NCBI RefSeq assembly: GCF_030867145.1
Contig: NC_134418.1
Span: forward strand, 2,414,802-2,478,801
Source: Opisthocomus hoazin
Taxonomy: Eukaryota > Chordata > Aves > Opisthocomiformes > Opisthocomidae
Direction: 5' to 3'
DNA: 64,000 nucleotides
The first letter of the stretch is position 1. Each line of letters opens with the position of its first letter. The notes under the pieces were generated by a model that saw only the letters and a list, made by a program, of their open reading frames with translations, was not told the origin of the DNA and did not search any database. Made by a program: the position numbers and the translations under genes. This document shows, piece after piece, positions 50,801 through 62,800 of the stretch.

Positions 50801-53800
50801 TGTGAGGGTGGTGAGGCCCTGGCCTGGGCTGCCCAGAGAAGCTGTGGCTGCCCCCTCCCTGGCAGGGTTCAAGGCCAGGTTGGATGGAGCTCTGAGCACC
50901 CTGGGCTGGTGGAAGATGTCCCTGCTCATGGCACGGGGTTGGGACGGGATGATCTGTAAGGTCCCTTCCCACCCAAACCAGTCTGGGATTCTCTAAATCA
51001 CGAGGGCTGAAGAGCACCCAGGCAGAAGAGCCCCTCAACCTCCCTCCGGCTCTCTCCTGGCACCCTGTCCCTGGATGGGAACGCGCCCTGGCACCGATGG
51101 AGCATCCTTCCACGTGCCATGGGCTCCCCGCTGGGTCCGTGGAGCAGCCGGTGGTGGGACATGGCAATGTCCTTCATCCTTGCTGATGAAGGCGTGGAGC
51201 ATCCCCTCCAGTCGCGGGGCATCGCGTCCATGCAGGGTCACAGCCCTGCTGCAGAGAAGGAGGAGGAGGAAGGGAGGAGAGGACCGCCCGTGGGTTGGGG
51301 TGAGCTGTGGGGGCCGAGGACGTGCACCCCTGCAAGCTGTTTCCTGCAGGGAAGCCCTTTTCCCTTCACAAGGTGTGGTGGGACGGAGCAAGCCCTGATC
51401 TCGGCCCTCAGCCCAGTTGGCTTCAAACCAACCGAAGCCCTGCCTCCGTCTCCCACGCCTGGATTTCCTTGGTTCCCCTGGCTGCCCCCAGGATGCTTCT
51501 CCAGGGAGAAGCTGGAGCGAGAGGCTTGTCCTTGGAGTCTCAGATCCCGATCCCGGCGTGCGCTTAGGACAAGACGGCGCGGTCCCCGAGCTGCTGTGCT
51601 CTTCAAACCCTGACTCTGCTGCTCCGATCCAGCTGCCTGGGGAGGACCTGATGTTCTGGCTGCGAAACCCATCACCGAATCCTCTACGGAGCATCTCCTG
51701 GTCGAGCCGAGCCCCGTCTTCCTCGCTTGCTTCGGAAATCAGGGCTTGCAGGACCTGCCCGAGCAGAGGGCCAGGCTGTGATTCGGACGTGGCTTTTGGG
51801 TTTTTGGCTTCACTAGAGATTTCCCAAGGAGCTCGGAGCTCTCTGAGCCCCGCTCCCAGGAGAGCTGCTCTGCTGCGGGGCAGAGGAGGGAGCCTGGACG
51901 AGGAGGATGGCTGGGAGCCGTGGGGAAACAAAGACCTTCTTTCACTTTGGAGAGCAACGCAGACCCCTTGGCCTCAGCTCCTCTGCAAACATCGCTGTGG
52001 TTTTTCTGAGCCGCGGATTGAAAAAGGAAAATCGACTCGAGATCGGCCCAGTAGGCTGGGTCCCGGCCAGGGTGGATTCATCCCAGCTGCTCTTCACCTC
52101 TCCCAGCACAGCCCCTGGTGGGACTGGCTTTGCTGAGATGGTCTGGAGAGGGACCACCACCTCCACATCCAGCCAGGACTGAGAGAAGGTGGTTCCTGCA
52201 GCTTGGGGCACGGACTGGTGCATAATCACAGAATCACAGAATTCACAGAATAGTAGGGGTTGGCAGGGACCTCTGTGGGTCATCTAGTCCAACCCTCTTG
52301 CCCAAGCAGGGTCACCTACAGCAGGCTGCACAGGACCTTGTCCAGGCGATAATTTTCGTGGCTGCTGGAGAAAAGAGGTGACCGTGTTTGGGTGGGGGAG
52401 GAAGGCTCTAGAACCCGGGAAGGTGCAGAGCCCGGGATGATGCTGGAGCCCAGGAGAATTCTGGTCCCTGCTCGTTCTTGGTGCACAACATCTTGGCAGG
52501 CAGCTTTTGGGGACTCAACTGCCTGCTCGTTAGTCTCAAGGCAAAATGGTCGTACAATCATAGGATCACAGCCTGGTTTGGGTTGGAGGGGACCTTACAG
52601 ACCACCCAGTCCCAACCCCCTGCCACGAGCAGGGACCCCTTCCACCAGCCCAGGCTGCTCCCAGCCCCGTCCAACCTGGCCTTGAGCCCTGCCAGGGAGG
52701 GGGCGGTTACAGCTTCTCTGGGCAGCCTGGGCCGGGGCCTCAGCACCCTCAGGGGGAAGAATTTCTTCCTTCTATCCAGTCTGAATCTTCCCTCTTTCAG
52801 CTCAAAGCCATCACCCCTTGTCCCATCACCCCCTGCCCTTGTCACAAGCCCCTCTCCAGCTTTCCTGTAGCCCCCAAATTATGAGTGATTAATTAATGCA
52901 ATTACACTTCCTGGCCTTAGAGTTGGGTTATTTGACTCCTGCCTGGCACGAGTGGTGCTCACACCCTCCTCCTCCTCCCTCTTTTTACTGCTGTTTATCG
53001 CTCCGGGGGCTGAGCTGGTCAGCCCATCCCGGCTGAAACCAGGATCAGTCCCCCGCTTCCCGCTCGCAGGGGAAACTGAGGCACGGGGAAGGGGAGAGCT
53101 TGCCGAGCATCGCCTGGCAGGGGTCGGACATGGATCTCGTTAGCAGCGGTTTGTTTTCCACGGCTTTGGAGCCGGGACGGTGCTTGTGCAGGGAGCTGAT
53201 GACACCAAACTGGGAGGAGTGGTGGGTACACTGGCAGGCTGTGCTGCCATCCAGCGAGACCTGGACAGGCTGGAGAGTTGGGCAGAGAGGAATCTGATGA
53301 GGTTCAACAAGGGCAAGGGCAGGGTCCTGCCCCTGGGGAGGAACAACCCCAGGCACCAGTACAGGCTGGGGCGGCCCTGCTGGAGAGCAGCTCTGTGGAG
53401 AGGGACTGGGAGTGCTGGGGGACGACAGGGTGACCATGAGCCAGCAGCGTGCCCTGGGTGCCCAGAAGACCAATGGGATCCTGGGGTGGATGAGGAGGAG
53501 TGTGGGCAGCAGGTCGAGGGAGGTTCTCCTCCCCCTCTGCTCTGCCCTGGGGAGGCCCCATCTGGAGTCCTGTGTCCAGTGCTGGGCTTCCCAGCTCAAG
53601 AAAGATGAGGAGCTACTGGAGAGAGTCCAGCGCAGGGCTACGAGGATGAGGAGGGGACTGGAGCATCTCTGCTACGAGGAAAGGCTGAGGGAGCTGGGCT
53701 TGTTCAGCCTGGAGAAGAGAAGGCCCAAAGGGGACCTTCAAAATGCCTCTAAATATCTGCAGGGTGGGGGTCAGGAGGACGGGGCCAGACTCTTTCCAGT

Positions 53801-56800
53801 GGTGCCCAGCGACAGGACAAGGGGCAACGGGCACAAACGGAAGCAGAGGAAGCTCCAGCTGAAGATGAGGAAGAACTTCTTCCCTCTGAGGGTGACGGAG
53901 CCCTGGCCCAGGCTGCCCAGGGAGGCTGTGGAGTCTCCTTCTCTGGAGATATTCCAGCCCCGCCTGGACAAGGTCCTCTACAGCCTACTGTAGGTGACCC
54001 TGCTTGGGCAGGGGGTTGGGCTGGGTGACCCCCAGAGGTCCTGCCAATCCCTGCCATTCTGGGATTCTGTGAGCTGCGAATGCCGGGGTGACCCTGTTAG
54101 CACACGTATCCCTTTAAGACGGCAGCTGGGAAAGAGCATTTTGCCAGTAAAGGCTCTTAAGTTGAGGCAGGGAGTAATTGCTGGGGAATTCAAAACCGGG
54201 AAGGAGCCGGCAGGGGCTTGGGGAGGAGGAGGAGGAGGAGGAGAGGAGGAGAGAGGAGGAGAAGGCGATGGGCTGCGGGTGTTAGGGAGATCTGAGCCGG
54301 GGGAGAAACAGGCTTGAAAAAAGGGAGGGCGAGAGGGGGAAAGAAGGGAAACGGCAAGAAAAATGTACAGACCATGTTTGGCCTGGGAGCGATGTTTGTA
54401 TAAGATCATGTTCTAAAAATACCGCGCGTTCCCACCATCGTCTCTGCCTGGCTTCCTCCCCCCGGCACCGCACAGGGCCCCTCGCCAGGAGCGGGGACCA
54501 CGGCCGTGCCGAAGGGACTCGCCGGGAAGCGGCACGGCTTCGGGCTCGTCTTGCTTAGCTGTTGTGGGGTTTTGGTGGGGTTTTTTTAAAAGTCCTGTGT
54601 CTGGTCTCCTTTTTTGGAGCTGGGAAGAGGGTGTTGGAGGCGGACGGGAGGCTTGGCCATCCCGGCTCCGTCACCGCGTCACCGCGTCCGCACGTTGCGG
54701 CGGGCTGGGGCGAGCGGCACCTCCTTGTCCTTGGGAAATGAGGCCATCAGGGCTCGGACCCGCAGGGCTCCCTGGGGCCGGGAGCATCCTCCTGGCCAGT
54801 CCGAGCAGCTTAGTGGGGGTCCCTCCATCCCTAGAGCTCGAGTTGGGGTGGACCTGCAGGAACACCCATCCCGGGAGCGCAAGCCCCGTGTCCTGGGGTG
54901 CAGCAGCGGTGGCACCCGGCTGCCCTGTGCCCCGAATGGGCGCAAACTGAAGCCGAGGAAGCTCCAGCTGAAGATGAGGAAGAACTTCTTCCCTCTGAGG
55001 GTGCCGGAGCCCTGGCCCAGGCTGCCCAGGGAGGCTGTGGAGTCTCCTTCTCTGGAGATATTCCAGCCCCGCCTGGACACGGTGCTGTGCAGCCTGCTGT
55101 GGGTGACCCTGCTTGGGCAGGGGGTTGGGCTGGGTGACCCACAGAGGTCCCTGCCAACCCCCTGCCATTCTGTGATTCTGTGATTCTGTGATTCTGTGTG
55201 ATTCTGTGAAATGCTTTGTCCCGTGATGCTACCCCTGAAAAGCGTTGTAGTCCCCGGGATGGTGGCCCTGGGGCTGCCAAGCTGGAGGTCCCCCGGTGTC
55301 TGGGACACGGGGTAGTGACCAGGATGGATGAGGAGCAAAGCCTTGCTGGCTGTCTCCGTAGGGATCAGAAGAGACAGCAGGATTTGGCCTTTGTTTTAGC
55401 CCAAGCTGGGAATCACCCAACTTTACCCCCGCCCCGCTGCATTCCGAGTGACCCAGCCGAAGCCGGAGCCTCGCGGGACGGCTCCTTCCTCTCCCCTTTC
55501 TCTCCAGAGCTGGGAAAACCTCACCAGCTCACGGCCCCGCAGCGGATCCCGAGCACGGGGCCGAGGGCCTGGGCAGCCCGCCGGGCTCCCTACATCCATC
55601 ATGGATGGGGAGGGACCGAGCGAGGGAGACAGAGCCAGCCCCGCCATAAACAGACGCAGGGCGATGCTTTAATGTCCCCGGTGCCGGAGCCAGGCAAGGG
55701 ACGTGGGGATATCGGAGGAGGGGAGCACTTTTGGGCTCCAGCCCATCCCGTCACGTGCAAACGAGCCGTGCTGGTGTGGGTCCTGGCGCAGGGTTCCCTT
55801 TTAACGCCCTCCAAAAGCGAGGGAGTGAGTAAAACCACCGGCATCCTGGGGAAGCTGAGTCAATCGTTTCCTCTTGCTGCCCCACGGTATTTTTAACGGT
55901 GCAGTTATCCGGTACCGGGGCGGTTGCTATTTATTCCAGTAACCCTCAGGGGTGCAAGTAGGTGCCGACCCACCCAGGGACCGGCCTCTGCAGGGGACGA
56001 GGTCCTTTCCCCTGGCTTAGGGTCTCCATTGGGATGGAGCCATGGTGGGATGGAGCACACAGAGACCCTGCTCAGGATGCTCGTGGCGATGCTCCCCATC
56101 CCGTATCCCGTATCGGTTCTCCCTTGATGCTTTTTTCTGGGGGAGCCGCCAGCAGAGTTGGGATTTGCTGCCTCCCCCCCATCCTTGCGAGGTGAATCTC
56201 AGCGTGAATCCTCTTTTATCCCCTAGATATTATTCCCCTCAGCTGGGAATTCGTGGAAACACAAGCAGGAGGGTTGATTTCTCACCTTCCACGGGCTTGC
56301 AGGGGGTGATGGAGTAGGTGGAGCAGATCCACGGAGGAGAGGTTGGGATGCACGCTGAGCTGAGGAGCAGAGGAGGGTGCTGGGGACAGGGAGAGGAGAT
56401 GGTGTCTGGTGGAACAGCTCAGCGTGCCCCGTGGTCCACTGCCAGCTTGAATTGAGGGACTCAGCTTTTGGGAGGTGAGAGGTGGTGTGGGATGTCCCCT
56501 GCAGAGTGGCTGGGGTGCTCAGGGACCTCCTAGCTCCCATGTCCTTACTCACACCTGCCCCTGCCCTGGAGCACGCCTGCTCCCCCTGCTCCTGCTGCGT
56601 TTTTGCAGTTGGAGAAGCAGCTCCTGCTTTGCCCAACAGGGTTGGTGCTCAAAATCCATGGCACCTGCTGCCCTTCGTGTTGCTAACGGAGCAGTAGGTC
56701 CTACCATAATACAGCAGGATGGGCAGGCACTTGGCTTGCAGCGTCCTGGGCTCTGTTTTTGCTAACTCCATCCCACCTTTGCTTCCTCCGTAGGTGCCGG

Positions 56801-59800
56801 CGCCTGCCCGGGCGAAGGTGGCCGTGATGGCCGAGGGCAGAGAGCTCATCCTGGTGCTGGAGAGGAACCAGTAAGTGTCTGGTCTGGTTGGGGAAGGGGC
56901 ACTGGGTGTCCCTGGCGTGGTCCACCTGGCGCAGTAGTATCCTGGCCGCCCTGTCCTGGCTCTCCTGCCCGCAGGGGAAGGGACGGCCCGGTGTGGCTTC
57001 CTGCCGCTGCGGCTGTTGCGACACTTTGGGTTGAAATGTCCCTTTTTTCCACTGCCCACACCCACGTCATGCCAGAAACAGCCTTGGCTCAATGCCACGG
57101 TGCAGGACCCGGCACGGGTGAAGGCAATGTGGGGTGCTTAGGGGATGGAGATGTGCTGGGCAGAGGCTCAGCGCGATGAGAGGCTCTTGGCCTGCTGTCC
57201 CGCTGGTTGGGCTGATCCTGCCAGGTCTATGGAGGTGTCTCATGGTGGGCAATGCTGACTGCTGGCAGTGGTTTGGAAATCTCTGTGGCTCTTGGGATTG
57301 GCAGCCTGGCAGCATTTCTGGGTGACCTTGCCCACGTAGCCCTCGCTCGAGCCTTTTGGGGCTCCTTTGGTTTGGCTTGGGTGCAGGTGCCAGCAGCATC
57401 TGTCCACCGTGACACTCGCCCAGCCTGGCTTCCCCTTGCACCAGGGCTGGAGCAGGGGCAGGAGGGAGAGAAACTGCCTCCATCTTCCACCCTGCTCTCC
57501 TTGCCCTGCTCTGAATCACAGAGTCACAGAATGGTCGGGGTTGGCAGGGACCTCTGGGGTCACCCAGCCCAACCCCCTGCCCAAGCAGGGTCACCCACAG
57601 CAGGCTGCACAGCACCGCGGCCAGGCGGGGCTGGAATATCTCCAGAGAAGGAGACTCCACAGCCTCCCTGGGCAGCCTGGGCCAGGGCTCTGGCACCCTC
57701 AGATGAAGAAGTTCTTCCTCATCTTCAGCTGGAGCTTCTCTGCTTCAGTTTGTGCCCGTTGCCCCTTGTCCTGTCACTGGGCACCACTGGAAAGAGTCTG
57801 GCCCCATCCTCCTGACCCCCACCCTGCAGATATTTAGAGGCGATTTCCAAGGTCCCCTCTCAGTGTTCTCTTCTCCAGGCTGAACAAGCCCAGCTCCCTC
57901 AGCCTCTCCTCGTAGCAGAGAAGCTCCAGTCCCCTCCTCATCCTCGTAGCCCTGTACTGGACTCTCTCCAGTAGCTCCTCATCTTTCTTGAAGTGGGGAG
58001 CCCAGAACTGGACACAGGACTCCAGATGGGGGCCTCCCCAGGGCAGAGTAGAGGGAAGGAGAACCTCCCTCGCCCTGCTGCCCACACTCCTCCTAATGCA
58101 CCCCAGGATCCCATTGGCCTTCTTGGCACCCAGGGCACGCTGCTGGCTCATGGTCACCCTGTCGCCCACCAGACACCCAGGTCCCTCTCCACAGAGCTGC
58201 TCTCCAGCAGGTCTGCCCCAAGCCTGTACTGGTGCATGCTCCCCGAGACCTCGTGGCATTTGTCCCTTTGCGGGTTCAGGTCCCACCCGGTGGCCCCTGT
58301 CGCGGGGCAGGGCAGGAAGCAGTCACTGCAGGACAAGCTTCTGCTTCCGCTTCTGCTTCTCACTAGCAGCCCTGGGATGCTCGTGCCCCACAGAGCCCTC
58401 TTCTCGCTGCTGTTTTGGTGTAGAAGCAGCCACCACGGTACCCCCTGAGCAGCCCTGCCAGGCAGCAGGCCCCAGCGACCTGCAGAGAGGCTTTTGGTGT
58501 ATGGAAAGAACTGGGGGGTTCCTGTGCGCGTTGTGTTTTATGACTGTGGCAATGGGGGAAGTTGGCAGTGGGGGCTGAAAGCTCAAATGCAAAGATTAGT
58601 CTTGTTTCCAGCTGGTGCACCAGGCCTGGAGATGTTTATATGTCTTCTCATGACCCTAATTCTGCCTTGGTACCATTTTGCTGTGCTGGAGGATGAGCGT
58701 GGCCAGGAGTGAAGAGCATCCCTGGCCTCTGGCAGGACTGGAGGAGCATGGGGTGCTGTAGGATGCTAAGCTCTGGATGACCACACAGTGACCAAGATGA
58801 GGGGGTTGGTGGCAGCAAAAGGGAGCTGAACACCCAGGACCATCTGTGGTACCCAGGGTCATCTGTGGCACCCAGAATCATCAGTGGCACCCAGGACTTT
58901 CCATGGCATCAGAGAACATCATAGCACACAGGACCATCCACGGCACCCAAGACAGGTCAACGGCACCCAAGACAGGTCATGGCACTCATGGTCATCTGTG
59001 GCACCCAGGACAGTCCATGGCACCCAGGACCATCCGTGGCATTCAGGACCACCCATGGTACCCACGACAGTCCATGACACCCAAGACATGGCACCCAAGA
59101 ACTTCCATGGCACCCAGGACCATTGGTGCCACCCAAGACCACCCATGGCACCAAAGGCAATCTATGTTGAACCCAGAGTAGTCCACAGCACCCAAGACAC
59201 CCAAGACTGGCTGTGCCTAGTGGTTGCGTCTACTGGGGAGACCAGTGCATCCCTGGCCATCTAAACTGCTGTCTTGTGCCAGCTAACAGAGCTACCTTAG
59301 CCCTGCCAGCTCATGGGCCAGTGATAAAAGAAGATCTCAGATCTTCTTTGTTCTGGTACTGGGAAAGGTGGTCAGCCTCCAAAACCATCCTTTGTGATGT
59401 TTTCCAACAAGGCCTTCCCTTGTGCTGGAGGAGAAGACACATCTCCTTGCCCTTCCTTGCCCAGGGCTCCTGGTCCTTGGCCTGCCCTGGAGAGGACACC
59501 CCAGTGGTCCGAGCTGTGCTGGGACTCACAGTGCCCTTGGCTGGGGGATCAGCTCAACCCTCCCAGTTCCCCAATTCCCCAGGCATGGCATGGAGCCTTT
59601 TGCCTCTCTGCTGTCCTCAGCCAACCTGTCCCCCCTGTCCCTGTCCCCATCCTGCATCCCCCATCTGCCCCCATGCTGGCCAGGCACTTGCCTTGCCAGG
59701 CTGCCCATGGGTCCATTTCCAGGAACCAGGCTGAGCTCCTGTCTCCTTTCTCCACTGTAATTGGAGTTACTGGTGCCAGGCACCCACTCACAGGCGGGCT

Positions 59801-62800
59801 GGGAAGGCGGGAATGTGCCCACAGCGACATTTTTGGGGCAAAACTGGTCGCAAAATAGAAACTGAGAGGCGGTAGGGCGATTCTGGGGCTGGCTGCTTGG
59901 TTTATTTTCTTCCGCTGCAGAAGAAAACCTCTGGGACGGGGCCAAACCTCATGAATCGAGGGCCAAACTGTCAGCAGGGCAAACCCATCCCTGCTTTGTC
60001 CTTCTCTGGGTGGCTGAGACCCTCTGTGTGCATGCTGGTGTTCCCTGGGGGGACCTGCCATCCCCACTGTGGCTGCAAGCTGGCGGTGGGACGCCCATCA
60101 CCATGGCATCTGGGCAAGGTCAAGCAGATATGGGCAGCTTGGAAAACCCTCGTCTCATCTGTTTTTTCTCCTCTTCCTCTTCTCTTCCCTCTTCTCTTCT
60201 CTTCTCTTCTCTTCTCTTCTCTTCTCTTCTCTTCTCTTCTCTTCTCTCTCTTCTCTTCTCTTCTCTCTTCTCTTTCTCTTCTCTTCTCTTCTCTTCTCTT
60301 CTCTTCTCTTCTCTTCTCTTCTCTTCTCTTCTCTTCTCTCTCTCTTCTCTTCTCTTCTCTTCTCTTCTCTCTCTTCTCTTCTCTCTTTCTCTTCTTTCTC
60401 CTCTCTCCTCTCCTCTCCTCTCCTCTCCTCTCCTCTCCTCTCCTCTCCTCTCCTCTCCTCTCCTCTCCTCTCCTCTCCTCTCCTCTCCTCTCCTCTCCTC
60501 TCCTCTCCTCTCCTCTCCTCTCCTCTCCTCTCCTCTCATCATTTCAGTCTAAATCCCCCCATCTGCTCCCCGGCACCCCCAGCCCCACGCGCTCCCCGGC
60601 TGTGAGCTCAGCTCTGGCTCTTCCCCATGGCAGGAAGCAATTTGTCAGCGCGGGACGGGGCTGCGTCACCAGCAGCTCTGGGACGGCCTCGGTGGGAGAT
60701 GGCCGGCAGCTGGGGGGAAGCTGAGGCACGTGGGGTGAAGGCGGGGGGGGGGGGGGGCTTTGTGCAGGCTTTGCTAAAAGCATCCTGAGCTTTCTCATGC
60801 TCAGCTTTGTTTTTTTGGGGACCCCCCCGTGCCCTGTTGCTGGGGTGTTTGTCAGGAGCATCGCCCTCGCTGTGCTGTGGGTGAGGCGAAGTGACATGCC
60901 CGGGGCTGGAGGAGAGGGTGGCTGTGTCAGAGACCCTTTAACCTCCCGTGTCCTCAGCTGGACCCCAAGTACGGGGTTGACCCCTTCTTCTCCCAGCAGG
61001 ATGCTTCCCCAGGGGACTTTGGTAGTCCCAGGGGGGGTTTGGTCCCTACAGAGAAGCTGTCACCCGGCAGCTGGGCTGCCCCTGTGCAGGTCCCCTGTCC
61101 CAGACCAGCAGGACCTCAAAGCAGGATGGGCAACCCCTTCCTTGCCGAGACACAAAGGGGGATGCTGGACTGCGATTCATGTCCCCGCTGCCCGTGGGCA
61201 ACCACTGGTTGGGGGCCTACCCCAAAGCAGCGGTGGTGGCCACGCTGCCAGCTCTGCTGCCCAAAGCTCTGCGAAGGGGGGGCTGTGAAGGGGGGACTGT
61301 GCGGACGGCTCAGCCCTGCATGGCTGCCTGGCTCCAGGCGCAGAATCGTAGAATCATTCAGGTTGGAAAAGACCTCTCAGATCATGAAGTCCAACCATCA
61401 CCCCAACCCCACCACGCCTGCTAAACCTAAACATCTACACGGTTCTTGAACCCCTCCAAGGATGGGGACTCCACCACCACCCTGGAAAGCCGGGTCCAAT
61501 GCCTGACCCCTCTCCCAATAAAGATATTTTTCCTAATATCCACTGTAAATTGGGGGGACACCAAGAGCAGCTTGAGGTTCCTCACCCCTCTCTCCTCTCT
61601 CCCCAGGCTGCTGGCACCGGGCTACACCGAGACGCACTACGCTGCGGACGGGCAGCCCGTGACGGTGACCCCCAACCACACGGTGGGTGCCGGGTGACGG
61701 GCGTCGCTCATCTCCGCTTTTCGGGGTGCCCCCGGCGCTTGGGATGAAGCCAAAGCCCCGCCGGGACGAGGCGCGGTGTTTGGGCTGGCGGCATCCCCGG
61801 CGCCTGTCGCGGGAGGAATGCGGCGGCACGCGGCTCCTGTATCTCTTGGCCTCGATACAGCACCTCGGGAAATAAACACAGGCAGCGCCCGGCTCCCGCA
61901 GACCTCGCTCTCCCCGACGTCCCCACCCCGGCCATTTGTCACCCTTCCAACACGCCGAGCCCGGCGTGGGGCTGTCTGCGTCCCGGGCTGAACCGACGGA
62001 GCCAGCGGCCTCCCTTCTCCATCCCTCCCGTTCCCCAGGCAGAGGGACGCTGCGCTCCTGGCAGGGAAATGGAAAATGGGGGGGTTTTTGGGGCTGGACG
62101 CGTGGGGTTGGTCGCTGCCCAGCCCGGCGTGGGGGTTTCTAACGGAGATCTCTGTCGCGTCTCTCCCAGGACCACTGCTACTACCATGGGCACGTCCAGG
62201 GCTACGGCGGCTCCTGGGTTGTCCTCAGCACCTGCTCGGGAATACGGTATGGAGATGTGTGGGGTCGGGGGGCTTGTGGGGCTGACGGAGCGGGGATGGA
62301 GCTCCGGAGGAGCAGCACCGATGGTTCTGCAAGCCCAGCTCTACATCACGGGGCTGACTTTTCCATCACAGAATCACAGAATGGTCGGGGTTGGAAGGGA
62401 CCTCTGGGGGTCACCCAGCCCAACCCCCTGCCCAAGCAGGGTCACCCAGAGCAGGCTGCACAGCACCGCGTCCAGGCGGGTCTGGAATATCTCCAGAGAA
62501 GGAGAATCCACAGCCTCCCTGGGCAGCCTGGGCCAGGGCTCCGTCACCCTCAGAGGGAAGAAGTTCTTCCTCATCTTCAGCTGGAACTTCCTCTGCTTCA
62601 GTTTGTGCCCGTTGCCCCTTGTCCTGTCGCTGGGCACCACTGGAAAGGGTCTGGCCCCGTCCTCCTGACCCCCACCCTGCAGATATTTAGAGTCATTTCG
62701 AAGGTCCCATCGTTCCCCTTCACCCGAGCCCGGGGGCAGGCGGGGAGGGGAGAGGCCGTTTTCCTGGCAGCCTTCGAGGAGATTCGCCTCGGGAGGAGGC

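Larger units (their letters stand above)
46966..56793 (+). other. ADAM33 intron 2, 9.8 kb
   Basis: A long GC-rich intron holding a 75-bp minisatellite (47672-48578) and CR1 copies at 49404, 50735, 52224, 52556, 53197 and 54938. The blocks between (48579-49403, 50043-50734, 50995-52223, 54072-54937, 55209-56793) show no supportable gene. Open frames on either strand there are explained by high GC. Confidence 0.65.
56871..61606 (+). other. ADAM33 intron 3, 4.7 kb
   Basis: Contains two CR1 copies (57513, 61338), a 20-bp tandem repeat (58838-59210), a polypyrimidine pentamer array (60165-60538) and a 15-G run (60743-60757). I found no extra exon. Confidence 0.65.

Noticed and set aside
51035..51931. 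A 298-codon - strand frame in ADAM33 intron 2
   Set aside because: GC-rich intron, low-complexity composition, no homology or splice signals; overlapping frames of similar length exist on the + strand.
60010..60724. Leu/Ser-rich open frames of 178 to 275 codons
   Set aside because: They arise from the pentamer pyrimidine array read in each frame.
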